Shown: positions 16,444 to 24,623 of the stretch, one piece after another | Layout of the letters: each line of letters begins with the position of its first letter | How positions within the stretch are numbered: the first letter of the stretch is position 1 | NCBI RefSeq assembly: GCF_051297175.1 | Contig: NZ_JBINNY010000001.1 | Span: 1,674,001 to 1,738,000, forward strand | Origin: Dryocola sp051297175 | GTDB lineage: Bacteria; Pseudomonadota; Gammaproteobacteria; Enterobacterales; Enterobacteriaceae | Direction: 5' to 3' | Length of the DNA: 64,000 bases | The notes under the pieces: model-generated | The model's input: only the letters and a program-made list of their open reading frames with translations | Told to the model about the DNA's origin: nothing | Databases searched by the model: none | Made by a program: the position numbers and the translations under genes

Positions 16444-17334
16444 ATGACTATTACTCAGCAACAGCAATCTCTTTCAGCCTTTAATGAGTGGCTGGAAAAT
16501 GATAAAAAAGTTTCACTGACCGGCCCGGCGCTGAAGGCCCACGCGCTATTTGAAGTTAAGACCTCCGGCGACAGCAGCGTCTCCGGGCAGAATACCATCG
16601 CAACCGGCAACGACGCGGCGAAACAGGCGGCGGTAGGGCAGGACCTGGACAAAGCCATCAAGGATCAGAACAAAAATGAAATCGTGGATATCCTTGCCAG
16701 AAACCCCGGAAACGCGGTGACCAGTATTCTTGGCCTTGCGCAGAGCCGCACCGACTGGAACCCGCTCGACCCGGACAACGCTAAGAATTCGAAGGGGTTT
16801 ACCGACTTTGTGGCGTCTATTTTAAAAGTTCCTTTCTTTACCACCACCCAGTCGGAAACGAAAACCGTCCATTACGAAGAGGAGAATTATAATTCTCTGA
16901 TCGATAAGGTTGTCGATCTTTATGACGGCGTGACGGATCAAAATAAAGAAAAAATTAAGCTCAGCATCTCTAATTTAATCAAGGCCTGCACCAGCCGGGT
17001 AAATACGCAAAATACGGATACGCTGTTCGTACAGAATACTCTCCAGGCCGCGAACGGGAATATCGTTGTGCAGCTGCAGCAAACCTATATGTATATGGAG
17101 CTGGACCACAACACGGGCAAAGGCGCGCCGAAGGATAAATATAAAACGCAAATCGACGTCAAAGTGCTGGAGCTGACCTTCTCGTCGGCGCTATGGACGC
17201 GCGATGCGGCAGAGAAGCTCGCAGATAAATTTGTGCAAAGCTGGGACGACTGGCTAAACGGGACGACGACGCCGGATTCGGCCAAACAGAGCAGGCTGAA
17301 ATTCTGCTTTGGCAACGGTGCCGCCGCCGCGTAA
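16444..17334 (+). CDS. Hypothetical cytoplasmic protein of unknown family
   Basis: The 296-aa protein has no signal peptide or membrane segment. It starts with a Gln-rich stretch, has a Ser/Gly/Asn-rich stretch around residues 40-60, and a beta-rich-looking C-terminal half (VQLQQTYMYMEL, KVLELTFSSALW). It has two cysteines (C182, C288) and ends in NGAAAA. I do not recognise it. It is a single gene with its own perfect rho-independent terminator and an AT-rich upstream region, inserted between thiMD and fbaB. This looks like an accessory gene. Confidence 0.7.
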   Translation: MTITQQQQSLSAFNEWLENDKKVSLTGPALKAHALFEVKTSGDSSVSGQNTIATGNDAAKQAAVGQDLDKAIKDQNKNEIVDILARNPGNAVTSILGLAQSRTDWNPLDPDNAKNSKGFTDFVASILKVPFFTTTQSETKTVHYEEENYNSLIDKVVDLYDGVTDQNKEKIKLSISNLIKACTSRVNTQNTDTLFVQNTLQAANGNIVVQLQQTYMYMELDHNTGKGAPKDKYKTQIDVKVLELTFSSALWTRDAAEKLADKFVQSWDDWLNGTTTPDSAKQSRLKFCFGNGAAAA

Positions 17335-17374
17335 AAGCGCGGAACGCGCCGCTGAGGCTCCTGTTCTTATCGGT

Positions 17375-17409
17375 AAACCCGAATCGGCACGCTTGCCGAT
17401 TCGGGTTTT
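17375..17409 (+). terminator. Rho-independent terminator
   Basis: AAACCCGAATCGG (17375-17387) pairs perfectly with CCGATTCGGGTTT (17396-17408) around an 8-nt loop, followed by TTTTG. It ends the transcript of the 296-aa gene and insulates fbaB. Confidence 0.93.
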
Positions 17410-17470
17410 GTCTTTCCCCCATCACATGAAAATACAGCCGCTGGACGCTTCGCGTTACAACGTTATTGGG

Positions 17471-17581
17471 CCAAAAGTGCGGGCCGGGTGGCGAAGAGAG
17501 CGACTCGGGACCAGGCTTAGGTCTGCCCGTCTTTTGGTGGGCCAGGACTTTTTATTGCTCGGCGGGCAGGGTGCTCGCCGA
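17471..17581 (+). promoter_or_regulatory. Candidate structured leader RNA upstream of fbaB
   Basis: Read by hand, the leader folds into a three-way junction with almost no linker bases. P1 is 17471-17484 with 17525-17537 (13 pairs, one bulged T, one G-U). P2 is CGGGT (17485-17489) with ACTCG (17503-17507). P3 is GACC (17509-17512) with GGTC (17520-17523). An alternative hairpin, GTCTGCCC (17521-17528) with GGGC/GGAC (17539-17548), uses the 3' strand of P1 and is followed by TTTTTATT, like an intrinsic terminator. A further 9-bp hairpin (17559-17581) lies just before the ribosome site GGGAG (17588-17592). Mutually exclusive folds suggest attenuation or a riboswitch, but no ligand or known class is recognised and no covariation was tested. 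Confidence 0.4.
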
Positions 17582-17598
17582 CATAACGGGAGCGAATT

Positions 17599-18651
17599 AT
17601 GACCGATATTGCGCAGCTGCTTGGCAAAGACGCCGACGGCCTATTACAGCATCGTTGTATGACTATTCCGGCAGACCAGCTCTACCTGCCCGGCTCGGAC
17701 TACGTGGACCGCGTGATGGTGGACAACAATCGCCCGCCTGCGGTACTGCGAAATATGCAGACGCTTTATAACACCGGACGTCTGGCGGGCACCGGCTACC
17801 TTTCTATTTTACCGGTCGACCAGGGCGTTGAGCACTCCGCCGGGGCGTCGTTCGCCGCCAACCCACTCTATTTCGATCCGAAGAACATCGTGGAGCTGGC
17901 GATCGAGGCGGGCTGTAACTGCGTGGCCTCAACCTACGGCGTGCTGGCCTCCGTGTCCCGCCGCTACGCGCACCGCATTCCCTTCCTCGTTAAGCTCAAC
18001 CACAACGAAACGCTCAGCTACCCGAACACCTTCGACCAGACGCTGTACGCAAGCGTGGAGCAGGCGTTCAATATGGGCGCGGTGGCGGTGGGTGCTACGA
18101 TTTACTTCGGGTCGCCGGAGTCGCGCCGCCAGATTGAGGAGATCTCCAGCGCCTTTGAGCGCGCGCACGAGCTGGGCCTGGTGACCGTGCTGTGGGCGTA
18201 CCTGCGTAACCCGGACTTCAAAAAAGACGGCGTGGACTATCACGTCAGCGCCGACCTCACCGGCCAGGCGAACCATCTGGCCGCCACCATCGGCGCGGAC
18301 ATCGTGAAGCAGAAAATGGCCGAGAATAACGGCGGCTTCAAGGCGGTCAACTTCGGCTACACCGACTACCGCGTATACACCAAGCTGACCAGCGACAGCC
18401 CGATCGACCTGGTGCGCTACCAGCTGGCGAACTGCTATATGGGCCGCGCGGGGCTGATTAACTCGGGCGGCGCGGCGGGCGGTGAAACCGACCTTACCGA
18501 CGCGGTGCGCACGGCGGTTATCAACAAACGCGCGGGCGGCATGGGGCTGATCCTCGGCCGTAAGGCGTTTAAGAAATCGATGGCAGACGGGGTGAAACTC
18601 ATCAACGCGGTTCAGGATGTTTATCTCGACAGCAAGGTGACGATTGCCTGA
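17599..18651 (+). CDS. fbaB: Class I fructose-bisphosphate aldolase
   Basis: The 350-aa protein matches FbaB (DhnA family), the Schiff-base aldolase of enterobacteria used mainly in gluconeogenesis. It reversibly cleaves fructose 1,6-bisphosphate. Landmarks are LPVDQGVEHSAGASFAANP, FLVKLNHNETLSYP, GATIYFGSPESRRQIEE and the GLINSGGAAGGETDL segment. ATG 17599 follows GGGAG with 6-nt spacing. It is monocistronic, with a REP-like element just after its stop. The unusual part is its structured leader. Confidence 0.97.
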   Translation: MTDIAQLLGKDADGLLQHRCMTIPADQLYLPGSDYVDRVMVDNNRPPAVLRNMQTLYNTGRLAGTGYLSILPVDQGVEHSAGASFAANPLYFDPKNIVELAIEAGCNCVASTYGVLASVSRRYAHRIPFLVKLNHNETLSYPNTFDQTLYASVEQAFNMGAVAVGATIYFGSPESRRQIEEISSAFERAHELGLVTVLWAYLRNPDFKKDGVDYHVSADLTGQANHLAATIGADIVKQKMAENNGGFKAVNFGYTDYRVYTKLTSDSPIDLVRYQLANCYMGRAGLINSGGAAGGETDLTDAVRTAVINKRAGGMGLILGRKAFKKSMADGVKLINAVQDVYLDSKVTIA

Positions 18652-18668
18652 TTTTTGTCGCTAATCAT

Positions 18669-18702
18669 AGGGTGGATGGCGCCTGCGCTTATCCACCCCA
18701 CA
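18669..18702. repeat. REP-like element
   Basis: GGGTGGATGGCGCCTGCG followed by CTTATCCACCCCACA is a single imperfect palindrome of the same family seen elsewhere in the window, 18 bp after the fbaB stop. Confidence 0.8.
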
Positions 18703-18772
18703 AAACGCTGAAACCGCCGCTCAACCTCTCCCCATTTTTCCACCCCTTCTATGTCACAATTCCATAACATTT

Positions 18773-18788
18773 TGTGAAAAGCGTCACG
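18773..18788 (+). promoter_or_regulatory. Probable CRP site upstream of the enolase/ABC operon
   Basis: TGTGA AAAGCG TCACG differs from the CRP consensus TGTGA-N6-TCACA only in the last base. It lies about 205 bp before the first gene. Catabolite control of an uptake-and-degradation operon would make sense; this is inferred from the site alone. Confidence 0.55.
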
Positions 18789-18993
18789 CCACCCTGGGCA
18801 TATGTCCAAAAAATCGCCCGTCGATAGGCACCTTTGAACGAGGAAAAGGTGATTCTTTGCGCATAAAGTTGTCCATGAAACGCTGTTTTATTTTACAGCC
18901 CTGAACAATACTCCTTCCGAAGCCGTTCCGTTTTTGCAGTAGAAGTGGCACTGATTTATCCCGAATTCGTCGTCAAAAAGGACACCCACGATT

Positions 18994-20148
18994 GTGAAAA
19001 TTGCATCCGTAAATGTGACTGTATTTACCTACCCCACGCGCCGCGTCTCCGACAGCGCCGGGCATTCTCATCCGGGCGCGGAGAGCCTGGCGAAAATGGT
19101 CATGCTGACCATCACCACCGACGAGGGCGACAGCGGCTACGCCTTCGCGCCGCCGGAAGTGGGGCGCCCGCACGTGGTAAACGCGTTTTTCAGCAAGGTG
19201 CTGGTCGGGCAGGACCCGTTTAACCGCGAGCGCATCTGGCAGGATCTGGTGCACTGGCAGCGCGGCAGCGCGCACCAGCTCACCGAACGCGCGCTGTCGT
19301 TTGTCGAACAGGCGCTGTGGGATTTGATTGGCCGCAGGCTGAAAATGCCGGTTTACAAGCTGCTCGGCGGCTACCGCGACAAAGTGCCCGCCTACGGCAG
19401 CACCATGTGCGGCGACGAGCTGGAGGGCGGACTGTCCACACCGGACGAATTCGGCCAGTTTGCCGAAAAGCTGGTCGCCCGCGGCTACAGGGCCATCAAG
19501 CTGCACACCTGGATGCCGCCGGTCGCCTTTGCGCCGGACCCGAAAATGGACGTCAAGGCCTGCGCGGCGGTGCGTGAAGCGGTGGGGCCGGATATCGACC
19601 TGATGCTCGACGGCTACCACTGGTACAGCCGCAGCCAGGCGCTGTACATCGGCAAGGCGCTGGAAAAGCTCAACTTCGCCTGGTTTGAGGAGCCGATGGA
19701 AGAGGAGAGCATGGCCTCCTACGTGTGGCTTTCCGACAACTTATCCATCGACGTGCTGGGGCCGGAAAGCCTCGGCGGCAAGCATCACAGCCGCGCCGAC
19801 TGGGTGAAGGCGGGCGCGTGCGACATCCTGCGCGCCGGGGCAAACGGCGTCGGCGGAATTTCCCCGACCATGAAGGTGGCGGCGCTCGCGGAATCTTTCG
19901 GCATGGACTGCGAGGTTCACGGCAACGGCGCGGCGAGCCTTGCGGTGGTGGGCGCAATCCGCAACTGCCGCTGGTACGAACGCGGCCTGCTGCACCCGTT
20001 CCTTGAGTACGACGAGCCTGCCGCCTACCTGAACAGCATCGTTGACCCGATGGACGCCGACGGCTTTGTGCATCTGCCCCAGCGGCCGGGCCTCGGCGAA
20101 GACATCAACTTTGATTACATAGAAACGCATACCGTCAGCCGCGACTAG
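18994..20148 (+). CDS. Enolase-superfamily (mandelate racemase-like) enzyme
   Basis: The 384-aa protein has the mandelate racemase/muconate lactonizing layout. Metal ligands are D206 (in LDGYHW), E232 (EEP) and E258 (GPES). Candidate catalytic residues are K169 in IKLH (a K-x-H, not the usual K-x-K) and an H309 (EVHG)-D277 dyad. Members are dehydratases, racemases or epimerases of carboxylic acids; the substrate cannot be told here. The start is GTG 18994 after AAAAAGGA, giving the typical N-terminal strand MKIASVNVTVF. It heads a cluster with a full peptide-type ABC importer, which probably brings in its substrate or a conjugate of it. Confidence 0.85.
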   Translation: MKIASVNVTVFTYPTRRVSDSAGHSHPGAESLAKMVMLTITTDEGDSGYAFAPPEVGRPHVVNAFFSKVLVGQDPFNRERIWQDLVHWQRGSAHQLTERALSFVEQALWDLIGRRLKMPVYKLLGGYRDKVPAYGSTMCGDELEGGLSTPDEFGQFAEKLVARGYRAIKLHTWMPPVAFAPDPKMDVKACAAVREAVGPDIDLMLDGYHWYSRSQALYIGKALEKLNFAWFEEPMEEESMASYVWLSDNLSIDVLGPESLGGKHHSRADWVKAGACDILRAGANGVGGISPTMKVAALAESFGMDCEVHGNGAASLAVVGAIRNCRWYERGLLHPFLEYDEPAAYLNSIVDPMDADGFVHLPQRPGLGEDINFDYIETHTVSRD

Positions 20149-20166
20149 CCTCGCGAAAATAATAAG

Positions 20167-20187
20167 CCCGGCGCAATAGATGCCGGG
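20167..20187 (+). other. Intercistronic hairpin
   Basis: CCCGGC (20167-20172) and GCCGGG (20182-20187) form a 6-bp stem with a 9-nt loop between the enolase-like gene and the binding-protein gene. There is no U-tract, so it is more likely an RNA-stability or REP-type element than a terminator. Confidence 0.45.
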
Positions 20188-20216
20188 TAACCCTGACCCT
20201 ACAAACGGTATCTATC

Positions 20217-21839
20217 ATGAACAGAAACTCCCGAACGGGGGCGTGGCTGCTTGCGCTCCTGTTGCTGGTCGGCGGCACGTCGGCGGTGGCGAAAACGCCG
20301 CCCGACAGGCTGATCGTCGGCATGAATATGAACAACCTGCTCACCCTCGACCCGGCGGCGATGACCGGCAACGAAGTGGTGGGGCTGGTGGTGAATCTGT
20401 ACGATTCGCTGGTCGAGCTTGACCCGGCGCAGCCCACCCACGTGCGGCCTGCGCTGGCGACCGCGTGGGACATCTCCGACGACGGCAGCCGCCTGACCTT
20501 CCACCTGCGCGACGGCGTGACGTTCCACTCCGGCAATCCGCTCACCGCCGACGACGTGGTCTGGTCGATGCGCCGCGTGCTGCATCTCAACCTCGCGCAG
20601 GCCTCGGTGTGGAAATCCTACGGCTTCAGCAAAAAGAACGTCGACGAGCACGTTAAGGAGCTGGATGCCGCCACCGTCGAAATCACCCTGCCGAAGGCCA
20701 ACGACCCGCAGCTGGTCATTTATTCGCTGGCGGCGCTCGGCAGCGTGGTGGTGCTGGACAGCAAAACCGTGCAGCAGCACGTGCAAAACGACGACTGGGG
20801 CAACCGCTGGCTGACCACCAACGAGGCCGGTTCCGGGCCGTTCAGTCTCGAAGTCTGGCAGGCGAAGGACGTGCTGCGCATGAAGCGCAATCCGCACTAC
20901 TGGCGCGGCGAGCCGAAGCTTGCCTACGTGGTGTTTCGACACTTCCAGGAGTCGCAGACCCTGCGCCTGATGATTGCCAAAGGCGATCTGGATATCGCCA
21001 GCAACATGGCGGTCGCCGACGTGAACGCGCTGCGCGAAGACCCGAACATGACGGTGGACGCGGTAAAAAAAGGCACCATTTACTATGTCGCCATGAGCAT
21101 GAAGGAGCCGCACTTCGCCAACCCGAAGGTGCGCGAGGCGGTGCGCTACCTGATTGACTATCAGGGGATTAACAAGGCGCTGATGCCGGGCTACGGCGTG
21201 CTGCACCAGCGGCCTATTCAGTCAGGCATGCCCGCCACGTTGCCGAACCCCGGCTACGCGCTGGATATCCCGCGCGCCAAAAAGCTGCTGGCGGAAGCGG
21301 GCTATCCTGACGGCTTCGACACCACTCTGCGCGTGCTGGCCGACCAGCCGTTCCTCAACATCGCCATTGCCGTGCAGTCCACGCTGATGCAGGCGGGAAT
21401 CAACGCGAAAATCGTTACCGGCACCGGCAACCAGATTTACGGCGCGATGCGCGAGCGCCGCTTTGACATGCTGGTCGGGCGCGGCGGCAGCGGCGTTGAG
21501 CCGCATCCCCACTCCAGCCTGCGCGCGCTGGTCTACAACCCGGACAACAGCGACGCCGCGCGGCTGACCAACTTCCAGGGCTGGCGCACCGGCTTTTACG
21601 ACAAAACCCTGAATCAGCAGATCGACCGGGCGTTGGTTGAGCGCGACCCGACCAAGCAGCGCGCGGAATATCAGGCGATTCAAACCCGCTACGACGCGCT
21701 GATCCCGGCCCTGCTGCCGCTGTCGCAGATGGTGGATTCGGTGGTGGTGCGCAAAGAAGTGCAGAACTACCGGCCGCATCCGTCCGCCACCACCTTCCTG
21801 CGCGACGTCTACAAAACGCCCGTGGAGGATAAATCATGA
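20217..21839 (+). CDS. ABC transporter substrate-binding protein (SBP_bac_5 / Dpp-Opp family)
   Basis: The 540-aa protein has a cleavable signal peptide (basic start, LLALLLLVGGTSAVA) without a lipobox, so it is a free periplasmic protein. The family's features are clear: LTFHLRDGVTFHSGNPLTADDVVWSMRR, and RNPHYWRGEPKLAYVVFR in the middle. Dpp/Opp-type binding proteins carry peptides, nickel, opines or sugar conjugates, so the fold does not give the ligand. Its stop overlaps the next permease gene by 4 bp. It is probably transcribed with the upstream enolase-like gene. Confidence 0.92.
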   Translation: MNRNSRTGAWLLALLLLVGGTSAVAKTPPDRLIVGMNMNNLLTLDPAAMTGNEVVGLVVNLYDSLVELDPAQPTHVRPALATAWDISDDGSRLTFHLRDGVTFHSGNPLTADDVVWSMRRVLHLNLAQASVWKSYGFSKKNVDEHVKELDAATVEITLPKANDPQLVIYSLAALGSVVVLDSKTVQQHVQNDDWGNRWLTTNEAGSGPFSLEVWQAKDVLRMKRNPHYWRGEPKLAYVVFRHFQESQTLRLMIAKGDLDIASNMAVADVNALREDPNMTVDAVKKGTIYYVAMSMKEPHFANPKVREAVRYLIDYQGINKALMPGYGVLHQRPIQSGMPATLPNPGYALDIPRAKKLLAEAGYPDGFDTTLRVLADQPFLNIAIAVQSTLMQAGINAKIVTGTGNQIYGAMRERRFDMLVGRGGSGVEPHPHSSLRALVYNPDNSDAARLTNFQGWRTGFYDKTLNQQIDRALVERDPTKQRAEYQAIQTRYDALIPALLPLSQMVDSVVVRKEVQNYRPHPSATTFLRDVYKTPVEDKS

Positions 21840-22873
21840 GCATGATTCTGCTTGCGCCACAGGGGCGCGCCCGGCGCTTTACCCGCCGCGTCGGACAGGT
21901 GCTGATCACGCTGTTCGGCCTGCTGCTGCTGACGTTTTTTATCGGACGCGTGATGCCCATCGATCCGGTGCTGGCGATCGTTGGCCCGGACGCCGACCAG
22001 AGCACCTACCAGCAGGTTTATCACCAGCTCGGCTTTGATCAATCGCTGGCGACGCAGTTCTGGATCTACCTCAGCGGGCTGCTGCACGGCGATCTGGGCA
22101 ACGCGCTGCTGACCGGCAAGCCGGTAGTGGACGATATTCTGCGCGTCTTCCCGGCGACGCTTGAGCTGGCGACGGTGGCGATCGTCGTCGGCGCGGGCCT
22201 CGGCATTCCGCTCGGCGTCTGGGCTGCGGCCCGCCGCAATAGCGTCGTGGACTATGCGGTGCGCATTATCAGCCTTGCGGGCTACTCCACGCCGATCTTC
22301 TGGGTGGGCATGATGGGCCTGCTGCTGTTTTACGCCTGGCTCGGCTGGGTGGGCGGCGCGGGGCGCGTGGATTTAGGCCTGGACGGCGTGGTGCCGCACC
22401 GCAGCGGGCTGCTGCTGGTCGACGCGCTGCTGGCGGGCAACGGCGCGGTGTTTTTCAACGCGCTCAATCACCTGATCCTGCCCGCCTCGCTGCTCGGCTT
22501 TCACTCGCTGGCCTACATCAGCCGCATGACCCGCAGCTTTATGCTGGCGCAGCTGTCGCAGGAATTCATTATTACCGCGCGCGTGAAGGGGCTGACCGAG
22601 CGGCAGGTCATCTGGCATCACGCCTTCCGCAATATCCTCGTTCAGCTGCTGACGGTGGTGGCGCTGGCCTACGGCTCGCTGCTGGAAGGGGCGGTGCTGA
22701 TCGAAACCGTGTTCTCGTGGCCGGGCTTTGGCTCCTATCTCACCGGCAGCCTGCTGCTGGGCGATATGAACGCGGTGATGGGCTGCGTGCTGGTCGTCGG
22801 GGTGATTTTCGTGCTGCTCAACCTGCTGTCGGACATGCTTTATCAACTCTTTGACCCGAGGACGAAATCATGA
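21836..22873 (+). CDS. ABC transporter permease (DppB type)
   Basis: This is a 345-aa inner-membrane permease with about six hydrophobic segments, typical of the first permease of Dpp/Opp systems. The N-terminal TM (LITLFGLLLLTFFIGRVMP) is followed by a periplasmic region including LGFDQSLATQFWIYLSGLLHGDLG. The cytoplasmic EAA-type loop that docks the ATPase is FIITARVKGLTERQVIWHHAFRN. It overlaps both neighbours by 4 bp. An insert around residues 170-205 (AGRVDLGLDGVVPHRSG...) is typical of this subfamily. Confidence 0.93.
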   Translation: MSMILLAPQGRARRFTRRVGQVLITLFGLLLLTFFIGRVMPIDPVLAIVGPDADQSTYQQVYHQLGFDQSLATQFWIYLSGLLHGDLGNALLTGKPVVDDILRVFPATLELATVAIVVGAGLGIPLGVWAAARRNSVVDYAVRIISLAGYSTPIFWVGMMGLLLFYAWLGWVGGAGRVDLGLDGVVPHRSGLLLVDALLAGNGAVFFNALNHLILPASLLGFHSLAYISRMTRSFMLAQLSQEFIITARVKGLTERQVIWHHAFRNILVQLLTVVALAYGSLLEGAVLIETVFSWPGFGSYLTGSLLLGDMNAVMGCVLVVGVIFVLLNLLSDMLYQLFDPRTKS

Positions 22874-23775
22874 CGGTTTCCTTTGGCACGCCGCAGATGA
22901 CGGCGGCAGATGAACGCTCGCAGCGCGTAAAGCGTGCGGGCCTGCGCGCGCTCGGTTTCATCGGCAGGATGGCGCGAAATCCGCTGACGGCCATCGGCGG
23001 CGGCATCGTCTTTTTGCTGCTGCTGGTGGCGATATTCGCGCCGTGGATCGCGCCCTATAGCCCGCTGGTGCAGGATCTCAACCACGCGCTGAACCCGCCG
23101 AGCGCCGCGCACTGGTTCGGCACCGACGAGTTTGGCCGCGATATCTTCAGCCGACTGGTGTACGGCTCGCGCATCACGCTCTACATCGTGCTGCTGGTGT
23201 CGGTCACCGTCGGGCCGCTGGGCCTGCTGCTCGGCGTCACCGCGGGGTATTTCGGCGGCAGGGTGGACATGGTGCTGATGCGCATTACCGATATCTTCAT
23301 TTCCTTCCCAAGCCTGGTGCTGGCGCTGGCGTTTGTGGCGGCGCTTGGCCCGGGGCTTGAGCACGTGGTGATAGCGATAACGCTCACCGCCTGGCCGCCG
23401 ATTGCGCGTCTGGCGCGGGCGGAAACGCTCTCGTTACGCCAGGCCGATTTTATCTCGGCGGTGCGCTTGCAGGGCGCATCCCCGGCGCGCGTGCTGTGGC
23501 GTCACATCGTGCCGCTGTGCATGCCGTCGGTGATTATCCGCATCACCATGAACATGGCGGGCATCATTCTGACGGCGGCGGGCCTCGGCTTTCTGGGGCT
23601 TGGCGCGCAGCCGCCCGACCCGGAATGGGGGGCGATGATCTCCAGCGGCCGCACCTACATGATGGAGTGCTGGTGGGTAGTAACGATTCCGGGGCTGGCG
23701 ATTTTAATCAACAGCCTGGCATTCAACTTTTTGGGAGACGGCCTACGTGACATCCTCGATCCGCGCAGCGAATAG
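22870..23775 (+). CDS. ABC transporter permease (DppC type)
   Basis: The 301-aa second permease has an N-terminal cytoplasmic stretch, a first TM (GGGIVFLLLLVAIFAPWIAPY), the conserved HWFGTDEFGRDIFSRLVYGSR segment and the EAA loop FISAVRLQGASPARVLWRHIVP. The C-terminal signature GLGFLGLGAQPPDPEWG is present. It overlaps the first ATPase gene by 29 bp, so the transport genes are tightly coupled. Confidence 0.94.
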   Translation: MTVSFGTPQMTAADERSQRVKRAGLRALGFIGRMARNPLTAIGGGIVFLLLLVAIFAPWIAPYSPLVQDLNHALNPPSAAHWFGTDEFGRDIFSRLVYGSRITLYIVLLVSVTVGPLGLLLGVTAGYFGGRVDMVLMRITDIFISFPSLVLALAFVAALGPGLEHVVIAITLTAWPPIARLARAETLSLRQADFISAVRLQGASPARVLWRHIVPLCMPSVIIRITMNMAGIILTAAGLGFLGLGAQPPDPEWGAMISSGRTYMMECWWVVTIPGLAILINSLAFNFLGDGLRDILDPRSE

Positions 23776-24613
23776 CTCGCCGCAGCTGCTTGACGTACGC
23801 GACCTCAACGTGACCTTCGTCAACGGCCGGGCGCAAACCCACGCGGTGCGTGGCGTGTCCTTCCAGCTTGGTCGCGAAAAGCTCGCCATCGTGGGCGAGT
23901 CCGGTTCCGGCAAATCTACGGTTGGGCGCGCGCTGCTCCAGCTCCACCCGGCAAAGGCGCAAATCACCGCCGAGCGCATGCAGTTTGGCGATGTTGACCT
24001 GCTGCGGGCGGGGGACGCGCAGATGCGTGAGGTGCGCGGCAGGCGCATCTCGATGATTATGCAGGACCCGAAATACTCGCTAAATCCGGTGATGTGCGTG
24101 GGCGACCAAATCGCCGAAGCCTGGCTGACGCACCATCGCGTGGGGCGTAAAGAGGCGAAGCAAAAGGTGCTGGAGATGCTTGAAGTGGTGCGCATTCGCC
24201 AGCCGGAGCGCGTCTATAGCCTCTACCCGCATGAGATTTCCGGCGGACAGGGGCAGCGCATCATGATCGCTATGATGCTTATCACCGACCCGGAAATGGT
24301 GATTGCCGACGAGCCGACCTCCGCGCTGGACGTGTCGGTGCGCCTCCAGGTGCTGGCGCTGCTCGACGATCTGGTCAGCTCGCGCGGGCTGGGGCTGATA
24401 TTTATCAGCCACGACATCAACCTGGTGCGCAGCTTCTGCGACCGTGTACTGGTGATGTACGCCGGGCGAGTGGTTGAATCTATCGCCGCGAAGGATCTCG
24501 ATAACGCGCAGCACCCGTACACGCGGGGGCTTATCGCCGCGCTGCCGGAGATGGACAAACGCCGGGCGCATCTGCCGGTTCTGCAACGCCAGGCGAGCTG
24601 GCTTACCGAATAA
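23747..24613 (+). CDS. ABC transporter ATP-binding protein (DppD type)
   Basis: The 288-aa ATPase starts at GTG 23747 inside the preceding permease gene, after GGGAG. Motifs: Walker A GESGSGKS, Q-loop MQDPKYSLNP, signature ISGGQGQR, Walker B MVIADEPTSALD, switch His in ISHD. The C-terminal extension with HPYTRGLIAALP is typical of oligopeptide-type ATPases. It pairs with the next gene as a heterodimer driving import. Confidence 0.94.
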   Translation: MTSSIRAANSSPQLLDVRDLNVTFVNGRAQTHAVRGVSFQLGREKLAIVGESGSGKSTVGRALLQLHPAKAQITAERMQFGDVDLLRAGDAQMREVRGRRISMIMQDPKYSLNPVMCVGDQIAEAWLTHHRVGRKEAKQKVLEMLEVVRIRQPERVYSLYPHEISGGQGQRIMIAMMLITDPEMVIADEPTSALDVSVRLQVLALLDDLVSSRGLGLIFISHDINLVRSFCDRVLVMYAGRVVESIAAKDLDNAQHPYTRGLIAALPEMDKRRAHLPVLQRQASWLTE

Positions 24614-24623
24614 GGGGAAAGGC

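Larger units (their letters stand above)
18652..18993. other. Intergenic region between fbaB and the enolase-superfamily operon
   Basis: It contains one REP-like element (18669-18702) and a likely CRP site (18773-18788). The remainder, with GAGGAAAAGG near 18840 and AT-rich patches near 18880-18910, probably carries the promoter and leader of the downstream operon. No additional gene is supported. Confidence 0.5.

Noticed and set aside
17430..17460. Possible Cra site upstream of fbaB (GCTGGACGCTTCGC)
   Set aside because: It matches the Cra consensus only if a base is deleted, which is too weak to report as a feature.
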